A stretch of 64,000 nucleotides of DNA, from NCBI RefSeq assembly GCF_963675065.1, contig NZ_OY775906.1, positions 1,404,001 through 1,468,000 of the forward strand, read 5' to 3'. The translations under genes and the position numbers were made by a program. This stretch comes from an uncultured Draconibacterium sp. (lineage in GTDB: Bacteria > Bacteroidota > Bacteroidia > Bacteroidales > Prolixibacteraceae). The notes under the pieces are model-generated. The model did no database searches, was not told where the DNA came from, and saw nothing but the letters and a program-made list of their open reading frames with translations. This document shows, piece after piece, positions 9,305 through 18,148 of this stretch (its first letter is position 1; every line of letters begins with the position of its first letter).

Positions 9305-9312
9305 AATTCTAT

Positions 9313-9320
9313 CTCCTTTT
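9313..9320 (-). promoter_or_regulatory. Strong Shine-Dalgarno site deciding the thioredoxin-like start
   Basis: The minus strand reads AAAAGGAG, 8 nt before the ATG at 9304. Such sites are uncommon in this phylum. It argues that translation starts here and not in the open frame running through the upstream array. Confidence 0.7.
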
Positions 9321-9361
9321 ACTACATAAAGAATTTTGAGTGCAAATTGTTTAATCGGTGG

Positions 9362-9567
9362 GTACGAAGAATCCGTACTTTGGTACCAGGAATCATTACC
9401 CTGGTACTTGCCTTTGGTACCCGCGTACGAAAGATAATTACCGAAGTACGAAAGCCTGGTACTTTGGTACGAAGGCTTCGTACCGAGGTACGGAAGCTTG
9501 GTACCGTGGTACAAAGGTCTTGTATCTGGGTACGAAAGGCTGGGACGCGCGTACCAAAGCTTTGTAC
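9362..9567. repeat. 21-bp tandem array of GTAC palindromic units
   Basis: GTAC, or a one-base variant of it, begins at 9362, 9375, 9383, 9396, 9404, 9417, 9425, 9438, 9446, 9459, 9467, 9480, 9488, 9501, 9509, 9522, 9530, 9543, 9551 and 9564. The spacing alternates 13 and 8 without exception, giving a 21-bp unit GTAC-N4-GTAC-N9 with nine full units and half units at each end. The N9 segment tends to GAAAGCTTG, so many units form palindromes, for example GGTACGAAGGCTTCGTACC at 9466-9484. The N4 segment varies freely. The array fills the divergent gap between the thioredoxin-like gene and ligA. Only 4 of 20 GTAC sites deviate, while the spacers have diverged heavily. Confidence 0.95.
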
Positions 9568-9654
9568 CATTAAAAATTGTAAAACCCTTACGTTTTTTGA
9601 TGCAACAAATTATCTTTGAAAAATCATCTTGAAACATTTACAATTTGTGCACAA

Positions 9655-11661
9655 ATGAGCAGCGAACAGGATTTACAACGAATTAAAGATTTGCAGGCCG
9701 AACTGGCCGAACACAACTATAAATACTACGTACTGGCGCAACCATCAATCAGCGATTTTGATTTCGATATGAAATTAAAAGAGCTGGAGCGCCTTGAGAA
9801 ACAATACAATATTAACGACCCGAATTCGCCTACACAGCGCGTTGGGAGCGATTTAAGCTCCGATTTTCAGCAGGTTACACACAAGTACAATATGTTGTCG
9901 TTGTCAAACGCCTACTCGCAGGAAGAGCTAAAAGATTTCGACAGCCGTATTCAAAAAATTATAGGGACTGATGATTTTGAATATGTTTGTGAGTTAAAGT
10001 TTGATGGCTCATCGATTAGCCTTACCTATGAAAATGGGGAACTGGTGCGCGCCGTTACCCGTGGTGATGGAGTGAAAGGCGACGATGTAACTGCTAATGT
10101 GCGCACTATTCAATCGGTACCTTTAAAATTGCGCGGCAACGATTATCCGGATAGTTTTGAGATTCGTGGCGAAATATTAATGCCTTTCGATGTTTTCAAT
10201 AATTTGAATGCAGAACTGGAAAAAGCAGGCGAGCCTTTGCTGGCCAATCCCAGAAATACCGCTGCCGGAACACTGAAAATGAAAAACTCTTCGATTGTAG
10301 CTTCCCGAAAACTGGATGCCTATTTGTATTACGTACTTGGCGAAAATTTGCCGGAAGACGGACATTACGAAAGTTTGCAAAAGGCACGCGAGTGGGGCTT
10401 TAAAATCTCAGAACATACTCATCTTTGCAAAAATATTGACGAAGTTTTCGCTTTTATTGAGAAATGGGACACCGAACGATTTTCGCTCCCGGTGGCCACC
10501 GATGGTGTTGTAATAAAATTAAACTCACGTCGCCTGCAAAAAAACCTCGGTTTTACCGCCAAGTCGCCGCGCTGGGCCATTGCTTATAAATTTAAAGCAG
10601 AAAGTGTTGCCACTATTTTAAAATCGGTTTCTTACCAGGTAGGAAGAACAGGTGCCGTTACGCCGGTGGCTAATCTCGAGCCGGTTCTTATTGCCGGAAC
10701 CATTGTAAAACGGGCGTCGCTGCACAATGCCGATATTATTAACAACCTGGATCTGCACATCGATGACACGGTTTTTGTGGAAAAAGGTGGTGAGATCATT
10801 CCGAAAATTACCGGTGTTGATCCGGCCAAACGACATCCGATGTTTCAGCGGGTGCAGTTTATTGAGTCGTGCCCCGAGTGCGGAACAAAGCTAATTCGAA
10901 AAGAAGGTGAAGCCGCTCATTATTGTCCGAATGAAGATGCCTGTCCGCCACAAATAAAAGGTAAAATGGAGCATTTTGTGAGCCGCAAAGCCATGGATAT
11001 TGACGGAATCGGACAGGAAACGATTGAACTGTTGTACAATGAAGGATTGGCTAAAAATATTACCCAACTCTATCAATTACAAAAGGAGCAGCTCCTGAAC
11101 CTTGAACGCATGGCGGATAAATCGGCCCAACGAATTCTTGATGGCTTGGAAGCTTCAAAAGAAGTTCCGTTCGAGCGGGTACTTTTTGCGCTGGGAATTC
11201 GTTTTGTTGGAGAAACAGTAGCCAAAACGCTGGTAAAAAAGCTGCATACAATTGAAAATATTCAGCAGCAAACCAAAGAACAGTTGGTAGAAATTGATGA
11301 AATTGGCGACCGCATTGCGGAAAGTGTTGTGGAGTGGTTTTCGAACGAAGAACATTTACAATTTATCGAAAACCTGAAGGAATACGGACTGCAGTTTGCA
11401 ATCAGCGAAGACCAGCTGGAAGGACAAACCAACAAACTGGAAGGTTTGAGCATTGTTATTTCGGGGACTTTCGAGCAACATTCGCGCGACGAGCTTAAAA
11501 AACTGATTGAGCAAAACGGTGGAAAAAATGTGGGCTCTATCTCGAAAAAAACAAGTTATATGCTTGCCGGAAGTAATGTTGGCCCCAGCAAACTTCAAAA
11601 AGTTGAAAAGCTGGGTATTCCAATGATCAGCGAGGAAGATTTTCTAAAAATGATCGAATAG
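9655..11661 (+). CDS. ligA: NAD-dependent DNA ligase
   Basis: This 668-residue replicative and repair ligase seals nicks using NAD. It has the Ia domain (HNYKYYVLAQPSISD), adenylation motif ELKFDGSS with Lys115 as the AMP-accepting lysine, and an OB fold (VGRTGAVTPVA). A Cys4 zinc finger (CPEC ... CPNEDAC) follows near 406-430, then helix-hairpin-helix repeats and a C-terminal BRCT domain (about 590-668). The ATG at 9655 is chosen because family conservation starts at the helix right after it; the frame extends 13 codons upstream to 9616. Its upstream region is the 21-bp GTAC array. Confidence 0.96.
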   Translation: MSSEQDLQRIKDLQAELAEHNYKYYVLAQPSISDFDFDMKLKELERLEKQYNINDPNSPTQRVGSDLSSDFQQVTHKYNMLSLSNAYSQEELKDFDSRIQKIIGTDDFEYVCELKFDGSSISLTYENGELVRAVTRGDGVKGDDVTANVRTIQSVPLKLRGNDYPDSFEIRGEILMPFDVFNNLNAELEKAGEPLLANPRNTAAGTLKMKNSSIVASRKLDAYLYYVLGENLPEDGHYESLQKAREWGFKISEHTHLCKNIDEVFAFIEKWDTERFSLPVATDGVVIKLNSRRLQKNLGFTAKSPRWAIAYKFKAESVATILKSVSYQVGRTGAVTPVANLEPVLIAGTIVKRASLHNADIINNLDLHIDDTVFVEKGGEIIPKITGVDPAKRHPMFQRVQFIESCPECGTKLIRKEGEAAHYCPNEDACPPQIKGKMEHFVSRKAMDIDGIGQETIELLYNEGLAKNITQLYQLQKEQLLNLERMADKSAQRILDGLEASKEVPFERVLFALGIRFVGETVAKTLVKKLHTIENIQQQTKEQLVEIDEIGDRIAESVVEWFSNEEHLQFIENLKEYGLQFAISEDQLEGQTNKLEGLSIVISGTFEQHSRDELKKLIEQNGGKNVGSISKKTSYMLAGSNVGPSKLQKVEKLGIPMISEEDFLKMIE

Positions 11662-11719
11662 TTTATCATGAACAATGAATCAAATAATTATAGTTGACGC
11701 AAAATACGCCGCTTTTAAT

Positions 11720-12295
11720 ATGACAAAAACAATTCTTCTTTTATCAATAGCACTTCTCTTATCTGTTGCGACCAATGCTCAGAATATTATCGAGTGGTCG
11801 GCTGATTATCAACTTCAAAAAAGCGATTTTCAGGCAGAAGCACCCAATAGCGGACAAATGCAAACCGCCTCGGGAAGTTTTTCGGTGGAGTACGAAACAG
11901 GAGGTCTGAACCTGGTAATGAACCGCAACATGAATGAAAATGTATCGTGCCACTTTCAAAAAGACGCTTCTTACATCGACGACGGAACAGAGGAAGCCAC
12001 AGCACGTTTATTGCGCTACCAGCAACTGATTTTTAACCTGTATGAAATTCAGGCCCGTAATCTGCGCAAAAAGTTTTTTGAAGAACGCAAAACGATGCTA
12101 ACAAAAGGCCCGTCGGAACTGCACCAGCAAGCGTACGCCGAGCACGCCAAACTGCTTTCGCAAGTAGAAAGCGATACTTTTAACGGTACGCTCGATTCGG
12201 AAATTGATAAGTGGATGAAATGGTCGCTGGAAGAGCTCGACAATCTGGGTGATTTTTGCAAAACCTGTAATCCAAAAAAGAAGAAAAGAAAATAA
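11720..12295 (+). CDS. Secreted hypothetical protein
   Basis: This 191-residue protein has a clear signal peptide ending in SVATNAQ (about 1-20). The first part (IIEWSADYQLQKSDFQ ...) resembles periplasmic proteins of unknown function found in this phylum. The C-terminal half is helical and charged (about 95-175), and the tail ends in a Lys-rich KKKKRK with CKTC just before it. I do not recognise a catalytic motif. I chose the ATG at 11720 because the signal peptide starts there; an earlier in-frame start at 11675 adds 15 residues that would bury it. It follows ligA by 58 nt and may be co-transcribed. Confidence 0.75.
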   Translation: MTKTILLLSIALLLSVATNAQNIIEWSADYQLQKSDFQAEAPNSGQMQTASGSFSVEYETGGLNLVMNRNMNENVSCHFQKDASYIDDGTEEATARLLRYQQLIFNLYEIQARNLRKKFFEERKTMLTKGPSELHQQAYAEHAKLLSQVESDTFNGTLDSEIDKWMKWSLEELDNLGDFCKTCNPKKKKRK

Positions 12296-12306
12296 GACAT
12301 TGCATT

Positions 12307-12825
12307 ATGGGATTGAAAGAAAAATATGCTTACCGAAAACTCCATAAACTGGTGGCCACGCAACAGCGCACACCGGTAATTCCAAATCTTGCTTTACATT
12401 CGAAAGTAGGAGTACTCTGGCAACCATCGGAAAAACCGGCGGTGCAGTACCTCCGCGATTATTTTAACCATCACGGGGCTATTTTTCGCGATTACTGTAT
12501 TTTCGACAGCGATTCAAATCCGGCTGCCGAAGCCAATTCTCTAACTGTGAACGACCTTAACTGGTGGGGAATACCGAAACCCGATAAAGTAAGCGATTTC
12601 ATCGAAATGGAGCTCGACCTGCTACTGTGTCTGGCTGCCGAAAAAAATTACGCCGTCGTTTATATTACAGCCTTATCGCGTGCTAAATTTAAAATTGGCA
12701 GTTCCGAATCCGATAATTCATACTTTGATTTGAATATTAAGCTTGACCAAAATAAGGATGCAATGTTTCTGGCCGAGCAACAAATTTTCTATCTTGCGCA
12801 GCTAAACAACAGAACAGATTCATGA
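12307..12825 (+). CDS. DUF6913-like conserved protein next to dapA
   Basis: This 172-residue soluble protein has no signal peptide. It contains an N-terminal basic helix, a segment KVGVLWQ with a Rossmann-like strand, and LNWWGIPKPD in the middle. I believe it belongs to the DUF6913 family, which is often found in Bacteroidota, but that rests on memory of the pattern. It starts 11 nt after the previous gene and its stop overlaps the dapA start by 4 nt (ATGA), so translation is probably coupled to dapA. No function is known to me. Confidence 0.7.
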   Translation: MGLKEKYAYRKLHKLVATQQRTPVIPNLALHSKVGVLWQPSEKPAVQYLRDYFNHHGAIFRDYCIFDSDSNPAAEANSLTVNDLNWWGIPKPDKVSDFIEMELDLLLCLAAEKNYAVVYITALSRAKFKIGSSESDNSYFDLNIKLDQNKDAMFLAEQQIFYLAQLNNRTDS

Positions 12826-13703
12826 GCCGATATTTCACAGGCGCGGGAGTAGCGCTAATTACTCCGTTTACAGCTAACGATCAGGTTGATTACAAAGCAC
12901 TTGAAACCATAATCGACAACCAGGTAAAAGGTGGCATGGACTATTTGGTAGCTCTTGGCACCACTGCCGAAACCGCCACACTGAGCAACGACGAAAAAGC
13001 ACATGTGGTTGAACTGGTAAAGGAAAAAGCCAATGGTTTGCCGGTTGTTGTTGGAATGGGCGGAAATGATACCCGTACCATGTGCAACCAGATCGACAAG
13101 TTTAATTTTGAAGGTATCGATGGAATTCTGGTTGTTACACCATACTACAACAAACCTTCGCAGGAAGGTATGTACCACCACTACCTTGAAATTGCAAAAG
13201 CCAGTCCGGTTCCAATTATTCTTTACAATGTACCATCGCGTACCGGAATAAACCTTGAAGCAACTACTGTAGGACGTTTGGCGGAAGCATCGGATAAAAT
13301 TGTAGCGGTTAAAGAAGCGTCGGGAGAACACTCGCAAATGACCAAAATCGGGAAATATACTTCTGATGATTTTACCGTAATTTCGGGCGACGACCTGTTG
13401 GCTATTACCATTGCTGCCATTGGCGGAAAAGGAGTGATATCAGTTGCTGCCAACGCTTATCCCGAAAAAATCAGCAAAATGATGCACCTGGCGCTTGACA
13501 ATGACTTTGACGGAGCACGAAAAATACATTTCGAACTGATTGAGATGTTCCAACTGATGTTCCGCGAAGGTAATCCGGGAGGAATTAAAGCGCTGATGAA
13601 TATTCAGGGAACCATCGAAAATATCCTTCGTTTGCCGTTATACAAAATCAGCGACGGACTTTACGACGAGATAAAACAGCGTCACGAACTGATAATGCGT
13701 TAA
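12822..13703 (+). CDS. dapA: 4-hydroxy-tetrahydrodipicolinate synthase
   Basis: This 293-residue TIM-barrel lyase condenses pyruvate with aspartate semialdehyde, the first committed step to diaminopimelate and lysine. Seen in the sequence: GTTAE (46-50), YYNKPSQEG (108-116), Tyr135 in ILYNVPSRTG, and the Schiff-base Lys164 in IVAVKEASGE. Length is normal for the family. It overlaps the upstream DUF6913-like gene by 4 nt, so the two are coupled. Confidence 0.96.
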   Translation: MSRYFTGAGVALITPFTANDQVDYKALETIIDNQVKGGMDYLVALGTTAETATLSNDEKAHVVELVKEKANGLPVVVGMGGNDTRTMCNQIDKFNFEGIDGILVVTPYYNKPSQEGMYHHYLEIAKASPVPIILYNVPSRTGINLEATTVGRLAEASDKIVAVKEASGEHSQMTKIGKYTSDDFTVISGDDLLAITIAAIGGKGVISVAANAYPEKISKMMHLALDNDFDGARKIHFELIEMFQLMFREGNPGGIKALMNIQGTIENILRLPLYKISDGLYDEIKQRHELIMR

Positions 13704-13722
13704 CAGTTTTTAAGCTCACATT

Positions 13723-13754
13723 TTTGAATCCCCTCGTAATAAATGGTACTTTTG
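13723..13754 (+). promoter_or_regulatory. Good match to the Bacteroidota housekeeping promoter
   Basis: TTTG (13723-13726), a 20-nt spacer and TACTTTTG (13747-13754) fit the -33 TTTG / -7 TAnnTTTG consensus with correct spacing. The box ends 14 nt before the ATG at 13769, predicting a very short leader for the secreted protein gene. This is the clearest promoter in the window. Confidence 0.65.
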
Positions 13755-13768
13755 TAGAGCATTATATT

Positions 13769-14314
13769 ATGAAAGCTATGCGATCAGTCTTAGTTATAAT
13801 TCTACTGTTTTTTGGCCTGCAGGCAGTTGCCCAGCAAGGTTTGCAAATGGATTTTGGCGAAGTTGATTCGAGCGAAGTCCTGATGCATCGCCAGATTGAA
13901 TATTACAACCTGATTAACGGCGGCATTGATGGCGGTTACCTGATGGATGACCTACAGCTTCCGGCATTCAACATGAACCAGTTTTACCAAAGTCGCTACA
14001 CGCTGGCCCTGGCAGCATTTCCTCAGTTAAATTATACCGGTTTATCATTTCATGGTTCCGATATTGTTTCACCCTATTACTACAACGCTGAAATGCTAAG
14101 TTCTGCAGCATTCGAATTGGGCGACAAATTTGTGATTGGCGGTTACAGTTACGGGGCGAACTTAATTAATTCCGCACCACTTCCCAATCAGAATTCAAGC
14201 TATTTTGATGCCTACGGTTCTACCATGTTTATGCAATACAAGGTGTCAAAGAAATTCAAAATCGAAACCAGCATCAGCATTCAACAAAACCGACAGGGAC
14301 CACCGGGATTTTAG
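13769..14314 (+). CDS. Secreted hypothetical protein
   Basis: This 181-residue protein has a signal peptide (FFGLQAVAQ, about 1-22). The mature part is rich in Tyr, Asn, Gly and Ser with alternating beta-like patterns (FHGSDIVSPYYYNAEML, MFMQYKVSKKFKIETSIS), which fits a small outer-membrane or surface beta protein. No known motif is recognised. The start at 13769 is supported by both the signal peptide and the promoter just upstream. It sits between dapA and the helicase gene on the same strand. Confidence 0.75.
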   Translation: MKAMRSVLVIILLFFGLQAVAQQGLQMDFGEVDSSEVLMHRQIEYYNLINGGIDGGYLMDDLQLPAFNMNQFYQSRYTLALAAFPQLNYTGLSFHGSDIVSPYYYNAEMLSSAAFELGDKFVIGGYSYGANLINSAPLPNQNSSYFDAYGSTMFMQYKVSKKFKIETSISIQQNRQGPPGF

Positions 14315-14376
14315 CCTTGCTTCCTCCACGCAAAATCTTATCTTTAAAAACTGAACTTTAAACTCAGATCACATTC

Positions 14377-17300
14377 ATGCTTACAGTTTACAAAGCTTCT
14401 GCCGGATCGGGAAAAACCTTTCAACTGGTTGTTGAGTACCTCAAAATTATCCTGAACAATCCGTACAATTACAAACACATTCTGGCAGTAACTTTTACCA
14501 ACAAGGCCACCAACGAAATGAAAAGAAGGATTCTCGAGCAGCTGCATTTGCTGGCCATTGAGAAAGACTCGCCATATATAGAACCACTGCAGAAAGACAA
14601 TAATTACACTGAGCAATTTATTAGGCAACGGGCGAAAGAGGTGCTAAAAAATATACTGCACGACTACAATCGCTTTTCCATAAACACCATCGATTCGTTT
14701 ACGCAAAAAGTAATCAAATCCTTTAACCGCGAACTGGGAATTTCACCAAATTTTACGGTAGAACTCGATAATGACCTTCTTTTACAGGAAGCTTCCGACC
14801 GCTTGCTGGCCCGAATAAACGATGATAAAGACCTGTTAAAATGGTTGCGCGACTATAGTAAAGAAAAAATTGAATCCAACCGCAGCCAACGTATCGACGA
14901 CGACATACAAAACCTGGGAAAAGAGCTTTTTAAAGAATCGTTCCAGGTATTTTTTCCTGATGAAGGAGAATCGGTTTATAACCGCAAAAACCTGAATGAG
15001 TTTGGGAAAGAACTGCGCCAAATTATACAGAAATTTGAAAAAGGAATAAAAGATAAAGCACAGGCTTTATTTAACGACATTTTTAGCAATGGATTTTCGG
15101 TTGATGATTTCTCGTATAAAAAATCGGGAGTTGCCGGCTACATTCAATCGCTTGCAAATGGCGAAATAAAAGAACCCGGATCCCGTGTTCTTACAGCATG
15201 CGAAGACGCTGAAAAATGGTATTCAGCAAAACACAAACAAGCGGCAGAAATCCATAACCTGGTTGACACAAAACTACAACCGGGACTAATCGGCCTGGTA
15301 GAGTTTTTTACTTCCAATACAACAAGGTATAACACGGCTCAGGCTGCACTTCGGCAATTACGAATGTTGGGAATTCTTAGCGACCTGAAAGAGGAAATAA
15401 AACAAATTCAGCAGGAAAAAGGGGCCTTGCAACTTTCCGATTCAAACCTTTTGCTAAGTAAAATTATTGGGCAAAGCGATTCGCCTTTTGTATACGAAAA
15501 AATTGGGAATTACTACAAATATTTTATGCTCGATGAGTTTCAGGACACCTCGGGTCTGCAGTGGAAAAACTTTAGGCCGCTGCTTGAAAACTCGTTGGCC
15601 GAAGGAAATGCCAACCTGATTGTGGGCGATGTAAAGCAATCCATTTACCGCTGGCGTAACAGCGATTGGAGCATTTTGGCCGAGCAGCTGGATGCCCAGT
15701 TTTCACCCCAACAAAAACAGGATTTTACATTGGAGAAGAACTGGCGAAGCGACAAAAATATTATTGCTTTTAACAATGCTATTTTTGGCGAACTAAAAAC
15801 TGCTTTTGCAGATTACCTGATTGGTTCGCTTGAAAACCGGGAGGCTTACATTCAAAAGTTCGATCATATCTATTCGTCGTACCAACAGGAAGCCGGAAAG
15901 ACAAATGCCGAAGCAACAGGTTTCACACAAATCAACTTTCTTCCGGAAGATGATTTTGAAAAAACAGCTACCGAACAATTGGTTGAGCAGGTAAAATACC
16001 TGCAGGATCAGGGAATTAAAGCCAAAGACATTGCTATTTTAATTCGCAAAAACAAAGAGGGCGGCCCGATTATTGAAGCTTTTTTAGCGGCTGCAAAACT
16101 CGAAGAGAATAAAAAGTATAACCTTTCGGTACTGTCAAACGAATCGTTGTTTTTGCATGCCTCAAAAGCCGTTCTGGTTGTGATAAGTGCCATCGAACTG
16201 CTGATCGATCCGGAAAATAAAATTACGCAAGCGACCTTGCTACATCTGTGGCAAAGCTGGCTAAAACCCGGATTAAAAACGATGGGCATTCCGGTTCAAT
16301 CAAACAACGGACAAAGCCTGCTAGATTTTAACGATTACTCCGACTGGCACCTTCAGCCCGGTTTTGACGAAGAATTTAATGCGGAATTAACCGGCAAACT
16401 CGAACAAGTAAAACGAAAGGTTTTACTCACCTCGCTGGATGAAACTATCACACATATTTGTTCGCTTTTTGGCTTGTTCAATTTTCAATCGGAATTGCCA
16501 TTTCTGCAAACACTAATTGATAAAGCAGGTGAATTAAAAATATCCTTATCAAACGATTTGTCGAACCTGTTGTACTGGTGGAATGAAAAAGGCAGCAACA
16601 CATCGGTAAATGTTAACGAAGAGATTAGTTCGATTCGCTTAATGACCGTGCACAAATCAAAAGGACTGGAGTTTAAAGCTGTTCTGCTCCCCTTCCTCGA
16701 CTGGAAAACCAGCTGGAGCGGAACAACAGCACCGTTACTTTGGTGCAAACCAATTTCTGAGCCATTTAATAAATTTCCTTTACTACCCATTCAGGCTGGC
16801 AAACACATGGAAACATCGGAATTTGCACCCATGTATTTCGAGGAAAAAATGAATTATTATATCGACACGCTCAACCTGGTTTATGTAGCTTTTACGCGTG
16901 CAGCATCGGTGCTGATCGCCAATTGCCCCATGCCAAAAGAGAGCAGAAATAATTCGGGTTCGGGCAAGCCAATTCATTATTTATTGCATAAAGCGTTGAC
17001 AAACCAAAGTAAACAGGAAGAGTTTGCCGATTGTTTTAACGAAGAACAAGATCGATTTGAATTTGGCAAAATTGATTTACAACAACAGGATGATGACGAC
17101 CAGAAAGCCATTCTGATTAAACAATACAACTTTAACGACATTTCGGATAAGGTTAGTTTACGATTGAATGGCGAAGATTTTTTAATGGAGAACGAGCAAC
17201 AACACTCGGTTAAAAATACGGGAAAAATCATTCACGACATTTTATCTGAAATTGTTTTGGCCGAAGATGCCAATGCTGCTTGTTTACAGGCGCTACACGA

Positions 17301-17637
17301 TGGTAAAGTGTCAAGAGAAGAGTTTGATGAAATTCAAACAAGCATACAAAACAACCTTCAGATACCTGAAGTTAAAATGTGGTTTGATGGTAGTTACGAA
17401 GTGCTGAACGAACGCGACCTGCTGACTTCGGACAAATTGCTACGCCCCGACCGGATAATGTTCTCTGGCGACGAAGCGATTGTTGTTGACTATAAAACCG
17501 GCGAGCGACAAGACAAGTACCTTTACCAGGTAAAAGAATACGCGAAAGTTTTACAAAACTCCGGTTTTTCGAAGGTAACTGGCTTTTTGTGGTATCTGCA
17601 CACTGGCGAGTTAGAAAAAGTATGTGAGTTAAAATAA
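14377..17637 (+). CDS. AddA/RecB-type UvrD helicase with C-terminal nuclease domain
   Basis: This 1086-residue superfamily 1A helicase is the AddA-like subunit of double-strand-break resection. Motifs in order: Walker A ASAGSGKTF (7-15), motif Ia VTFTNKATNEM, NTIDSFTQKV, Walker B MLDEFQDTSG (near 386-391), GDVKQSIYRWR, VHKSKGLEFK (near 758), and VYVAFTRA. A PD-(D/E)XK-type nuclease core (LRPDRIMF ... VVDYKTGERQ, near 1037) closes the protein. AddA normally works with AddB, and no addB lies next to it here. It stands alone, with short non-coding gaps on both sides. Confidence 0.93.
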   Translation: MLTVYKASAGSGKTFQLVVEYLKIILNNPYNYKHILAVTFTNKATNEMKRRILEQLHLLAIEKDSPYIEPLQKDNNYTEQFIRQRAKEVLKNILHDYNRFSINTIDSFTQKVIKSFNRELGISPNFTVELDNDLLLQEASDRLLARINDDKDLLKWLRDYSKEKIESNRSQRIDDDIQNLGKELFKESFQVFFPDEGESVYNRKNLNEFGKELRQIIQKFEKGIKDKAQALFNDIFSNGFSVDDFSYKKSGVAGYIQSLANGEIKEPGSRVLTACEDAEKWYSAKHKQAAEIHNLVDTKLQPGLIGLVEFFTSNTTRYNTAQAALRQLRMLGILSDLKEEIKQIQQEKGALQLSDSNLLLSKIIGQSDSPFVYEKIGNYYKYFMLDEFQDTSGLQWKNFRPLLENSLAEGNANLIVGDVKQSIYRWRNSDWSILAEQLDAQFSPQQKQDFTLEKNWRSDKNIIAFNNAIFGELKTAFADYLIGSLENREAYIQKFDHIYSSYQQEAGKTNAEATGFTQINFLPEDDFEKTATEQLVEQVKYLQDQGIKAKDIAILIRKNKEGGPIIEAFLAAAKLEENKKYNLSVLSNESLFLHASKAVLVVISAIELLIDPENKITQATLLHLWQSWLKPGLKTMGIPVQSNNGQSLLDFNDYSDWHLQPGFDEEFNAELTGKLEQVKRKVLLTSLDETITHICSLFGLFNFQSELPFLQTLIDKAGELKISLSNDLSNLLYWWNEKGSNTSVNVNEEISSIRLMTVHKSKGLEFKAVLLPFLDWKTSWSGTTAPLLWCKPISEPFNKFPLLPIQAGKHMETSEFAPMYFEEKMNYYIDTLNLVYVAFTRAASVLIANCPMPKESRNNSGSGKPIHYLLHKALTNQSKQEEFADCFNEEQDRFEFGKIDLQQQDDDDQKAILIKQYNFNDISDKVSLRLNGEDFLMENEQQHSVKNTGKIIHDILSEIVLAEDANAACLQALHDGKVSREEFDEIQTSIQNNLQIPEVKMWFDGSYEVLNERDLLTSDKLLRPDRIMFSGDEAIVVDYKTGERQDKYLYQVKEYAKVLQNSGFSKVTGFLWYLHTGELEKVCELK

Positions 17638-17712
17638 TTGCCGTTTTTTACTCACTCCGAACAATAAAATACATTTTGGTGTTTATACTTTCAAACAATC
17701 TATAAAACAATT

Positions 17713-18141
17713 ATGGATAGAAAAGAATTCATCAAAAAGTTTGCTTATGGTGGCAGCATTCTGTTAACTGCGCCTGTAATTTTAAGTGCCTGTTCAAGCG
17801 ACGATGACGATTTTGTTCCGAACGATCCGAATGAACCCGATACTGATTTAACCATTGACCTAAGCAGTTCAACTTATTCGGATTTAGGAACCATTGGTGG
17901 TTTTGTTTACGAAGGAAATATTATGATTTTCCGAACCGGAGAAAGTACCTATCTGGCGATTTCAAAAATATGTACACACCAGGGATGTACTGTAGCCTAT
18001 AATCATACCAGTGGCGATGTGCTCTGCCCTTGTCATTCATCGCGTTTTACAACCGCCGGAGCTGTTGTTAGCGGACCTGCAACTGCGAGTTTAAAAACAT
18101 ATAGTGTGCAGAAAAACGGTGATATTCTTACAATTAGTTAA
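17713..18141 (+). CDS. Rieske [2Fe-2S] lipoprotein
   Basis: This 142-residue protein has a lipobox LSAC (Cys27 the lipidated residue) and an acidic spacer (DDDDFVPNDPNEPD). A Rieske domain follows with cluster ligands Cys87 and His89 (CTHQGC) and Cys105 and His108 (CPCH). Cys92 and Cys107 can form the disulfide of bc1-type Rieske proteins, so a fairly high redox potential is likely. No cytochrome b or oxygenase subunit is adjacent, so its electron partner is unknown. It ends 7 nt before the convergent fucosidase gene. Confidence 0.93.
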   Translation: MDRKEFIKKFAYGGSILLTAPVILSACSSDDDDFVPNDPNEPDTDLTIDLSSSTYSDLGTIGGFVYEGNIMIFRTGESTYLAISKICTHQGCTVAYNHTSGDVLCPCHSSRFTTAGAVVSGPATASLKTYSVQKNGDILTIS

Positions 18142-18148
18142 AGCTTTT

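Noticed and set aside
9362..9567. Reading the 21-bp array as a CRISPR array
   Set aside because: Units are only 21 bp with two conserved 4-bp words, no 25-40 bp repeats, no unique 30-bp spacers, and no cas genes in the window.
9322..9619. Several open frames on both strands across the 21-bp array
   Set aside because: A repeat whose period is a multiple of three keeps frames open automatically. None has a recognised domain or convincing start site.
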